From Candidatus Woesearchaeota archaeon (GTDB taxonomy: Archaea; Nanobdellota; Nanobdellia; SCGC-AAA011-G17; JAGVXY01), in assembly GCA_018303545.1 (NCBI GenBank), contig JAGVXY010000014.1:1-40263 (forward strand): DNA of 40,263 nucleotides. Reading direction: 5' to 3'. Below are positions 25,978 through 32,459 of this stretch, one piece after another. The notes beneath the pieces are model-generated. The model had not been told where the DNA came from. It made no database searches and saw nothing but the letters and a program-made list of their open reading frames with translations. The first letter of the stretch is position 1, and each line of letters starts with the position of its first letter. The translations under genes and the position numbers were made by a program.

Positions 25978-26967
25978 ATGACCAAAAAACTAGTAAAAAT
26001 AACAAGAGAAACAGGAATCCCCCTAGTTGGGGCTATTATGTTTGGAGTAATTGATAGAGGGACCAATTTGCTGCAGATAAGGGCGACAACAATTTGTCCA
26101 TTAAATTGTATCTATTGTTCTGTTGATGCAGGCCTTAAATCCAAAACGAGGAGGACTGATTATCAAGTGGATATTGAATACCTGATACAATGGGTGAAAG
26201 AGGTGATAAAACAGAAAGATTGCACTGAAATAGAAGCAAATATTGATTCTGTAGGTGAACCCTTAGCACATCCAGATGTAACTAAACTCGTTGCGGAATT
26301 GAAAAAAATAAACGAAATAAAAAGAATATCTATACAAACAAATGGTGTTTTGCTTACGAAGAGGTTAGTTGATGAATTGGAGAAATACGGACTTGATCAA
26401 ATAAACTTATCATTTAATACGTTCGATAATGAACAAGGAAAATTTCTTTCTGGGTGCCAAGATTATAATTTAGATAAAATCATTGAAATGGCTCATTATA
26501 TCGCTAAATCAAAAATTACTCTTTTAATTGCTCCCGTCTGGATTGGAAAACTGAATCAGGAAGAGATGCCAAAAATGATTAAATTTGCAAAAGAAATTGG
26601 CGCAAAATTAGGAATACAAAAATATGAAAAGTATAAATTGGGCCGGGGTCCCAAAGAAGTGAAACAAGAGTCATGGTGGAAATTCTTTAATGCACTTAAG
26701 AAATGGGAAAATGAATTTGATGCCAAGCTAAAACTCTCTGCAAATGATTTTGCAATTAGAAAAACTAAATCTCTGCCTTTAGTTATTGATAAAAATGATA
26801 AAATAAATGCAACAATTGTCTGTGACGGCTGGATGAATGGCCAAATGATTGCATCTGCAAGAAATAGATGTATAACTGTTGAAAAATGCGATAAAAATAT
26901 TGGGGACAAAGTAAATGTTAAAATACTTGAAAATAAAAATAATATTTACCTTGGCGAGATGATATGA
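25978..26967 (+). CDS. Radical SAM protein (COG2100-like)
   Basis: 329 residues. The [4Fe-4S] motif is C40-x3-C44-x2-C47 (CPLNCIYC), with GEPLAHPD supplying the usual GEP segment and IQTNGVLLT the next conserved strand. The C-terminal ~60 residues (ASARNRCITVEKCDKNIGDKVNV) look like a small beta-barrel RNA-binding domain of TRAM/OB type. This domain order matches an archaeal radical SAM family often annotated as uncharacterised Fe-S oxidoreductase. The coupling to tRNA/rRNA methyltransferase genes immediately downstream (ATGA overlap) suggests an RNA-modification role, which is inference. Confidence 0.82.
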   Translation: MTKKLVKITRETGIPLVGAIMFGVIDRGTNLLQIRATTICPLNCIYCSVDAGLKSKTRRTDYQVDIEYLIQWVKEVIKQKDCTEIEANIDSVGEPLAHPDVTKLVAELKKINEIKRISIQTNGVLLTKRLVDELEKYGLDQINLSFNTFDNEQGKFLSGCQDYNLDKIIEMAHYIAKSKITLLIAPVWIGKLNQEEMPKMIKFAKEIGAKLGIQKYEKYKLGRGPKEVKQESWWKFFNALKKWENEFDAKLKLSANDFAIRKTKSLPLVIDKNDKINATIVCDGWMNGQMIASARNRCITVEKCDKNIGDKVNVKILENKNNIYLGEMI

Positions 26968-28049
26968 AAGCAATAGGAATTACGGTATTTGGAATGGAAG
27001 ATATTGCCATACAAGAGATGAAAGATTTTGGTTTTAGGGCTGAAAAAATTTCAGGGGGAAGAATTGAAATTGAAGTAAAAAAAGTTGAAGAAATCTATGC
27101 TATAGCTTATAGGACAAGGGGATTACATCTCATATATCAGTTTTTAGATAAAGTTAATTTTTCTTCATTGGATGAACTTAAAATTTGTGCTGAAAATATT
27201 GATATTTCTATAGTGGGTAAATTTAAGGTTCAATGCCACCGCACAGGAAAGCATGAATTTAATTCTATGGAAGTTGAAAAGATTATTGGAGAGGCATTTT
27301 ATGAAAAAGGGCATAAGGTTGATTTGAAGAATCCAGAAACAATTGTTTTTGCTGATATAATTGAAGGAATGTGCTTTTTTGGTATAGCCGTTACAGATTT
27401 TACACTAAGCAAGAGAGATTACAGAATAAAATCTGTGCAAGAGGGGATAAATGCGGCATTAGCATATTGTGTGGTGCGGGAAAATTGGAATAAAAAAGAA
27501 ATTCTTTTAGATCCCTTCTGTAAGGACGGGGTGGTAATAATCGAAGCGGCTTCTTATGCACTTAATTTACCTTCGGGATATTTCAGAAAAAGAGATTTTA
27601 AATTATTCAAAACATTTGATTTTAGCAAAATTGATGCTAAAATTGAAAATAAAAAATTAAATGTTTTTGGCTGCGATCCTTTGCTCCATAACGTCAGAGA
27701 CTGCGAAATACATTCGAAACTTGCAAATGTGAATAAAAATATGGAATTTTCTAGAGTGGATACTGAATGGCTTGATACAAAATATAAAGAAAAATCTGTT
27801 GATAAAGTAATAACTGTTCCCCCATATATGATAAAGAAGATAGGTGAAAGAGGATTATCTAAAATATATGATGAATTCTTTTTTCAACTTGAATTCATTT
27901 TAAAAGATGATGGAAAAATTATTTTCATTGCTCATGGAAAAAGTTTGCTTGAAGAAGCAGCTAAAAAATACAAATTTACTATAAAAAACGAGAAAGAGGC
28001 AGCTATTGGGGAAACCATTTATAAAATATTGACTTTTGAAAAATGTTAG
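26964..28049 (+). CDS. THUMP-domain RNA methyltransferase homologue with altered catalytic motif
   Basis: 361 residues. A THUMP-like RNA-binding N-terminal domain (about 30-150) precedes a Rossmann methyltransferase domain, as in archaeal tRNA guanine-N2 methyltransferases of the Trm-G10/Trm14 type (COG0116/COG1041). In those enzymes motif I is DPFCGSGT-like and motif IV is (N/D)PPY, with the Asn or Asp catalytic. Here they read DPFCKDGV (183-190) and TVPPY (284-288): the motif I glycine is Lys and the motif IV Asn/Asp is Val. Catalysis may be lost or the protein may have a new role. It overlaps the radical SAM gene (ATGA) and the next methyltransferase gene by 7 nt, so all three are translationally coupled. 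Confidence 0.8.
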   Translation: MKAIGITVFGMEDIAIQEMKDFGFRAEKISGGRIEIEVKKVEEIYAIAYRTRGLHLIYQFLDKVNFSSLDELKICAENIDISIVGKFKVQCHRTGKHEFNSMEVEKIIGEAFYEKGHKVDLKNPETIVFADIIEGMCFFGIAVTDFTLSKRDYRIKSVQEGINAALAYCVVRENWNKKEILLDPFCKDGVVIIEAASYALNLPSGYFRKRDFKLFKTFDFSKIDAKIENKKLNVFGCDPLLHNVRDCEIHSKLANVNKNMEFSRVDTEWLDTKYKEKSVDKVITVPPYMIKKIGERGLSKIYDEFFFQLEFILKDDGKIIFIAHGKSLLEEAAKKYKFTIKNEKEAAIGETIYKILTFEKC

Positions 28050-28849
28050 TTGACGATATTATTAAAAAGAAAGAACTGAAAGATTTGAATAAAGAATTTG
28101 TTTCAAATGAATTGAGAGAATATCTGAAAAGAAATAAAATTGAAGAAATACCCAATGAGAAATCTGCAAAATATAAAAAAATAGTAAAAGATATAAGAAA
28201 AAAGTTCAGAGAGATATATGGGGTTTATAAAACAAGATATAGCGGAGATGTTGCAGAATTTATTTCTTCAATGCGAGATTTTAAAAGCTTTAAGGAGAAC
28301 TCTAATGAAATATTAAAAGCGCATACTTCAACATTAGAAAGAAGACCTTATTATGAAGAAATATACTCTAAACTTTTTGATGGCGAAACTTCTATTATTG
28401 ATTTGGGCTGCGGTTTGAATCCTTTTTCAATTCCTTGTATGCCTAGAATTAAAAAATATTTTGCAGCAGATTTCAATATCAGTGAAATACATCTATTAAA
28501 CGATTATTTTAAAATCGCTTCCAAGTATTACCCCGGTTTTGAAGGATTTGCAGAAGTAATTGACTTAAGGAAATTGGAGTTTAAGCTACCGCATATGGAA
28601 ATGTGCTTTTTGTTTAAGATATTGGATGTAATTGAGAAAAAAGGGCACAAACATGCTGAAAGACTTATTGAAAAAATTCCAGCCAATAAAATCATCGTAA
28701 GTTTTCCAACAAAAACACTTTCACAGAAGAAAATGAATTATCCAAGAAGAAAATGGATTGAACTTATGGCCCAGAGATTAGGATATAAAATGGAGTCTTT
28801 TGAAGCCAAAAATGAAATATTCTATACCCTTAAAAAGCCCGAATTTTGA
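28043..28849 (+). CDS. ArmA/FmrO-like 16S rRNA methyltransferase homologue
   Basis: 268 residues. The layout matches the m7G1405 16S rRNA methyltransferases that give aminoglycoside resistance (Arm family: ArmA, RmtB, Sgm, FmrO). A helical Lys-rich N-terminal domain (1-90) is followed by the signature HTSTLER at 94-100, a SAM-binding motif DLGCGLNPFSI at 120-130, MCFLFKILDVIEKK at 187-200 and SFPTKTLS at 220-227, each with a direct counterpart in ArmA. The relation is by motif order and wording, recalled and not computed. In bacteria the enzymes act on the 30S decoding site; the archaeal target is unknown. It overlaps the THUMP gene. The neighbourhood is RNA modification, so a housekeeping role is also possible. 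Confidence 0.78.
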   Translation: MLVDDIIKKKELKDLNKEFVSNELREYLKRNKIEEIPNEKSAKYKKIVKDIRKKFREIYGVYKTRYSGDVAEFISSMRDFKSFKENSNEILKAHTSTLERRPYYEEIYSKLFDGETSIIDLGCGLNPFSIPCMPRIKKYFAADFNISEIHLLNDYFKIASKYYPGFEGFAEVIDLRKLEFKLPHMEMCFLFKILDVIEKKGHKHAERLIEKIPANKIIVSFPTKTLSQKKMNYPRRKWIELMAQRLGYKMESFEAKNEIFYTLKKPEF

Positions 28850-28877
28850 GGATACAGCCTTTAAAATTGAGAAAACT

Positions 28878-28886
28878 TTATAAATG
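28878..28886 (+). promoter_or_regulatory. TATA box of the histone-fold-like gene
   Basis: TTTATAAAT, followed by a predicted leader of about 50-55 nt ending in a strong SD, AAAGGGAGG (28944-28952), 9 nt before the ATG. This is a rare clearly leadered gene in this window. Confidence 0.65.
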
Positions 28887-28961
28887 ATTAATCCTGTAAT
28901 TATACTGAAATCGGCAGAGATGCCCGTTTTATGACATTTAAACAAAGGGAGGAATGATACC

Positions 28962-29123
28962 ATGTTAGTAGTCAAAGCAAAAATAAAGGAATTTGTCGGG
29001 GACATGAATGTTGCTGGAGATTTTGCTGATAACTTAAGTAAAGAAGTTGAATATTTAATAAAGAAAGCAAAAGCAAGAGCACAAGCAAACGGCAGAAAAA
29101 CTGTCAGTTCAAAAGATCTTTAA
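28962..29123 (+). CDS. Histone-fold-like small protein (DUF1931-related)
   Basis: A 53-residue protein. MLVVKAKIKEFVGDMNVAGDF is followed by a long basic helix (LSKEVEYLIKKAKARAQANG) and ends RKTVSSKDL, which matches the short-loop RKTV-x-x-x-D-L motif of archaeal histone and DUF1931 histone-fold proteins. It covers helix 1, helix 2 and the start of helix 3, and stops there, so the third helix is truncated compared with a normal histone of about 65-70 residues. Expected to bind DNA or dimerise. The strong Shine-Dalgarno and T-rich terminator suggest high expression. Whether it is a true histone or a related small DNA-binding protein cannot be decided here. Confidence 0.75.
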   Translation: MLVVKAKIKEFVGDMNVAGDFADNLSKEVEYLIKKAKARAQANGRKTVSSKDL

Positions 29124-29124
29124 G

Positions 29125-29149
29125 CTTTTTTCTTATTTTTTCTTTTTTT
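29125..29149 (+). terminator. T-rich terminator after the histone-fold-like gene
   Basis: Three T runs (T6, T6, T7) begin 2 nt after the stop, as in archaeal oligo-T termination. Confidence 0.65.
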
Positions 29150-29187
29150 GATAAAATATATATACTCATTAGGATTCTTAATTTTAA

Positions 29188-29194
29188 GAGGTGA
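29188..29194 (+). promoter_or_regulatory. Shine-Dalgarno that fixes the Hjc start at a TTG
   Basis: GAGGTGA with a 5-nt spacer before TTG at 29200. The in-frame GTG at 29191 lies within this SD and so is not the start. A TATA (AAAATATATATAC) is at 29153-29165. Confidence 0.65.
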
Positions 29195-29199
29195 ATTTC

Positions 29200-29583
29200 T
29201 TGAGCAAGAGAAAAGGTACTTATGCAGAAAGGGAACTTATACATATGTTCTTTGATAGTGGATGGGCCTGTTTAAGGGCTGCTGGTTCGGGATCAATACC
29301 TTTGCCCGTGCCTGATTTGATTGCCGGTAAGAATAATAAGAATTATGCGATTGAATGCAAATCTTTGAGGTCTTTAAGCCATCATTTTGATGCAAAAGAA
29401 ATTGAAGATTTAGAATTATTTTCTAAAATATTTGGTTCTATTGCTTTGATTGGAATGAGATTTGACCGCAAAGGATGGTTTTTTGTTGAGACAAAATATC
29501 TGAATAAAACTAAATCTGGAAACTATTCCTTAAACTTTGAATTTTGCGTTAAGAATGGCAAAAGATTCGAAGAGATAATATGA
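29200..29583 (+). CDS. hjc: Holliday junction resolvase Hjc
   Basis: Structure-specific nuclease that resolves four-way junctions in recombination. With the TTG start the protein has 127 residues, beginning MSKRKGTYAERELIHMFF. The metal-binding residues of the nuclease fold are all present: E10, D39 (PVPDLIAG), E52 and K54 (IECKS), with a GSGS loop at 29-32. Spacings match characterised archaeal Hjc (E9, D33, E46, K48 in the Pyrococcus enzyme). The gene is transcribed from its own TATA and overlaps the AmrS-like gene as ATGA. Confidence 0.93.
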   Translation: MSKRKGTYAERELIHMFFDSGWACLRAAGSGSIPLPVPDLIAGKNNKNYAIECKSLRSLSHHFDAKEIEDLELFSKIFGSIALIGMRFDRKGWFFVETKYLNKTKSGNYSLNFEFCVKNGKRFEEII

Positions 29584-30440
29584 AAGAGGCAAAATTTTAC
29601 AAAAAACTGAAAAATAGAATAGTTCAATGCGAATTATGCCCTGTAAACTGTGTGATTAATGATGGACAAAGAGGTAATTGCCATGTGAGAAAGAATATTT
29701 CTGGGAAATTATATTCTATGGTTTATGGGAGGCCATCTGCTGTTGCTATTGACCCGATTGAAAAGAAACCCTTATTTCATTTTCTTCCTGAAACTAGGAC
29801 TTATTCAATAGGCACAGCCGGATGTAATTTTAACTGCATGTTCTGTCAAAATTATACCTTATCCCAATATAATGAAGAGGAGATTGGCTATAAAGAACTT
29901 AGCCCCGAAAGAGCAGTGGAGGAAGCTCAACGAAATAAATGCAAGTCAATATCTTACACTTATAATGAACCCACCATATTTTGGGAATATGTTTATGATA
30001 TAGCGAAGATTACCAAACGAAAGGGATTGAAGAATATTATGATTACCAATGGATACATTAATCTAGAACCTCTGAAGAAACTTTATCCTTTGATTGATGC
30101 AGTTAATGTGGATATGAAAGGTAATACTGAATTTTACAATAAACTCTGCCGGGGGGATATTGAGATTGTAAAAAGAAATTTGATTGAAATAAAGAAGATT
30201 GGATGCCACATTGAGATAACAAACCTATTAATACCTGGATATAATGACACAGACGAGGAAATAGAGGATATGGCTTCTTGGATTTTAGAAAATTTAGGCA
30301 AAGATACACCTCTGCACTTATCCAGATTCTTTCCCCTTTACAAGATGGCTGGATTGAAAGCAACACCTATTGCAACCTTAGAAAGAGCTAAAAAAATAGC
30401 CTTAAATTATTTAAATAAAGTTTATATTGGAAATATCTAA
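29580..30440 (+). CDS. amrS: AmrS-like radical SAM protein (AmmeMemoRadiSam family), short C-terminus
   Basis: 286 residues. The N-terminal Cys-rich segment has CELCPVNC and GNC (C17, C20, C24, C34), and the radical SAM motif is C82-x3-C86-x2-C89 (CNFNCMFC). Conserved blocks SYTYNEPTIFWEY and VNVDMKG and the sequence RFFPLYKM follow, typical of the AmmeMemoRadiSam radical SAM enzyme. The usual partners, AmrA and AmrB (Memo), are not nearby. The protein ends at VYIGNI, where longer relatives continue into a Cys-bearing C-terminal tail, so it lacks that tail. The reaction is unknown. It overlaps hjc (ATGA) and the convergent 88-residue gene by 4 nt. Confidence 0.88.
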   Translation: MKEAKFYKKLKNRIVQCELCPVNCVINDGQRGNCHVRKNISGKLYSMVYGRPSAVAIDPIEKKPLFHFLPETRTYSIGTAGCNFNCMFCQNYTLSQYNEEEIGYKELSPERAVEEAQRNKCKSISYTYNEPTIFWEYVYDIAKITKRKGLKNIMITNGYINLEPLKKLYPLIDAVNVDMKGNTEFYNKLCRGDIEIVKRNLIEIKKIGCHIEITNLLIPGYNDTDEEIEDMASWILENLGKDTPLHLSRFFPLYKMAGLKATPIATLERAKKIALNYLNKVYIGNI

Positions 30441-30703
30441 TCAAATTCTTTGTAGAATTGCTTGTAGGCCTCAGCATTCTCTTTGTTGAATGAGGCATAA
30501 TAACTATTTAATCTATTGAATTCTTTTTTACCCAAATCCATTTGAGAATAATCTAATAATATATCTAAAAGGGTTTCTATTCTTTTTACGGATTTATCTT
30601 TATTAATAATAATTGAATCTATTTCAGAAATAATGAATGGAAGATTTTTTTCCATCTGTGCCTTTAATCTTTTTGAGATTAAAACAATGTCTTTTAGGCC
30701 CAT
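30437..30703 (-). CDS. Small helical protein, unknown
   Basis: 88 residues, no recognisable family. It is fully helical by appearance (MGLKDIVLISKRLKAQMEK..., then a Tyr/Asn-rich C-terminus ending AYKQFYKEFD), with no signal or membrane segment. TATA-like CATAAATAG about 27 nt upstream supports a real, leaderless gene. Convergent with the AmrS-like gene. Confidence 0.6.
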   Translation of the reverse strand: MGLKDIVLISKRLKAQMEKNLPFIISEIDSIIINKDKSVKRIETLLDILLDYSQMDLGKKEFNRLNSYYASFNKENAEAYKQFYKEFD

Positions 30704-30799
30704 ATTACTGTTAAATAGAAGAACTATTTATGATTTTATCGCAAATTTTTCGGATTTTAATGAAGAAATAATATAAAGCTAGCTTTTGATATGAAATCG

Positions 30800-32059
30800 A
30801 TGTTAAAATATTTACCTATCTTATTTATATTTATGTCTTTAGCCAATGCGCAAGTGCAGCTTTCAGAGGTTTTGCCTGATCCGGCAGGAAGCGATACAGG
30901 CAATGAATGGATAGAGCTGTACAATTCCGAGAATATCCCCATTATTTTGGACAATTATTCATTAAGAGATGAGTCTACAAAAATTTTCAAATTAAACAAT
31001 ATGACTATTTTAAATCTAAGTTATCTTGTAGTATTTCCCACATTCACATTGAATAATGACGCAGATTCTGTTTTTCTTTATTATAATGGAACAATAATAG
31101 ATAGTATGACATATCCCCAATCTAAAGAAAATATTTCATTTTCATTTGTCAATGGAAACTGGACTGAAACTATACCTACACCGGGAACAGAAAATTATAT
31201 TGATTTAAATTGCGATTTTTCTGTAAAGATTATCGCTGAAGATATTCAGGGAGACTTTAGTTTTAAAATATATGTTGAAAGGATTAAAGGATTTAATGGT
31301 AATTTAAGTTTGTTTAGAATAGTACAAACACCTTATGGGGAAATAATAGAGAAATATAATCAATTAAATTTAACGGTTATAACTCATAAGACTATTGAAA
31401 ATTCACCTAGTCTTGAAAATGGCAAAGCCTATTTAATCAATGCTTCAATAATTACAGAATGCAATGATTCTAATCTGGAAAACAATAATGCAATTGAACT
31501 TGTATTCTTGAGGGGAGAGAATGAATTTTCATTGGATGTGCCTTATGCAAGAATTACTCAAGTATATGGAAAAAGATATGAATTTGGAGATACTCTTCGA
31601 GTGCGAGTTAGTATAAATAAAGGCACTTCAAATAAAAGGGCTATTACGCTTAGTGTGGAAAATTTAAGCGTAAAAAATTCTTTTCAAAGTTACACAAAAA
31701 GTCCGCAGGATTTTGAGATATATCTAAAACTGCCCGATGAATGCGAAAAGAAATCTAAAACTGGAAATTATACCCTGAGATTGGAAGCCTTTGGGGCGAT
31801 GGATAGAAGAATAATAGAAGTATTTTCCAATAAAACTTGTAATAGTGAACAAACAGAGAATATAGCCGTAAAATATGAATCGGGGCCTTGTGAGGTGAAT
31901 TTTACCGAAAACATTATAAATATTGGTATAAATTTCTCAACATTAGAAGTCATTTATGAATCAGCACAGGTAAAGGCTAAAAATATGGGCGTTTACGCGT
32001 TTAGTGGTCTTATTTTGATGCTGTTAACTGGATTAGTAATATGGAAGAAAAGCTTTTAG
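30800..32059 (+). CDS. Lamin-tail-domain surface protein
   Basis: 419 residues with a signal peptide (LKYLPILFIFMSLANA). The mature protein begins with a lamin-tail domain: QLSEVLPDPAGSD, EWIELYN and LDNYSLRDE, continuing to about residue 125. The rest is beta-rich, with Cys pairs and N-glycosylation-type sequons. One C-terminal transmembrane helix (FSGLILMLLTGLVIW) and a KKSF tail complete it. Lamin-tail domains occur in secreted archaeal and bacterial proteins attached to the envelope or DNA. The start at 30800 has a TATA (ATATAAAG) 25 nt upstream, while the ATG three codons earlier (30791) does not fit as well. Confidence 0.78.
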   Translation: MLKYLPILFIFMSLANAQVQLSEVLPDPAGSDTGNEWIELYNSENIPIILDNYSLRDESTKIFKLNNMTILNLSYLVVFPTFTLNNDADSVFLYYNGTIIDSMTYPQSKENISFSFVNGNWTETIPTPGTENYIDLNCDFSVKIIAEDIQGDFSFKIYVERIKGFNGNLSLFRIVQTPYGEIIEKYNQLNLTVITHKTIENSPSLENGKAYLINASIITECNDSNLENNNAIELVFLRGENEFSLDVPYARITQVYGKRYEFGDTLRVRVSINKGTSNKRAITLSVENLSVKNSFQSYTKSPQDFEIYLKLPDECEKKSKTGNYTLRLEAFGAMDRRIIEVFSNKTCNSEQTENIAVKYESGPCEVNFTENIINIGINFSTLEVIYESAQVKAKNMGVYAFSGLILMLLTGLVIWKKSF

Positions 32060-32457
32060 CAAGGATAATTATTGAAGTTTTAGGCGGGCCAAAGGAACAC
32101 CTAGAGACTGTTATAAAAAATGTTGTTGAAAGGTTAAAAAAAGAAAATGGTCTTAAGATCATTTCAGATAAAATATTCCCCATTGAACAGGTTGATAAAT
32201 TATTTACAACATTTGCCGAAATTGAATTTGAATCTGAAAATCCAAAAACCTTGATTAATATATGCTTTGATTATATGCCCTCTTCAATTGAAATTCTTTC
32301 ACCAAAGAATATAAAATTTGATGCCTTAGATTTTGTTGAATTCTTTAATGATCTTCTTGCGCGACTTCATAAAAGTGATATGGTTGTTAAAAATGTTAAT
32401 GCCCAGAATATAATGCTGAGAAAAGAACTATTGAAATTAAAAGAAGAGAAGGAATAA
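32041..32457 (+). CDS. Conserved small archaeal protein, unknown
   Basis: 138 residues, soluble, Lys/Glu-rich. The N-terminus EEKLLARIIIEVLGGPKEHLETVI and the later FAEIEFES and FDYMPSSIEILSP segments look like a compact alpha/beta fold, followed by a helical C-terminus with a coiled-coil look (ELLKLKEEKE). I do not know its function. The start overlaps the surface-protein gene by 19 nt, so it is translationally coupled to a secreted product although it is itself cytoplasmic. Two nt separate its stop from the converging surface-protein gene. Confidence 0.65.
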   Translation: MEEKLLARIIIEVLGGPKEHLETVIKNVVERLKKENGLKIISDKIFPIEQVDKLFTTFAEIEFESENPKTLINICFDYMPSSIEILSPKNIKFDALDFVEFFNDLLARLHKSDMVVKNVNAQNIMLRKELLKLKEEKE

Positions 32458-32459
32458 AT

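Noticed and set aside
29191-29193. GTG start for Hjc
   Set aside because: It lies within the GAGGTGA Shine-Dalgarno, and TTG at 29200 has correct spacing.
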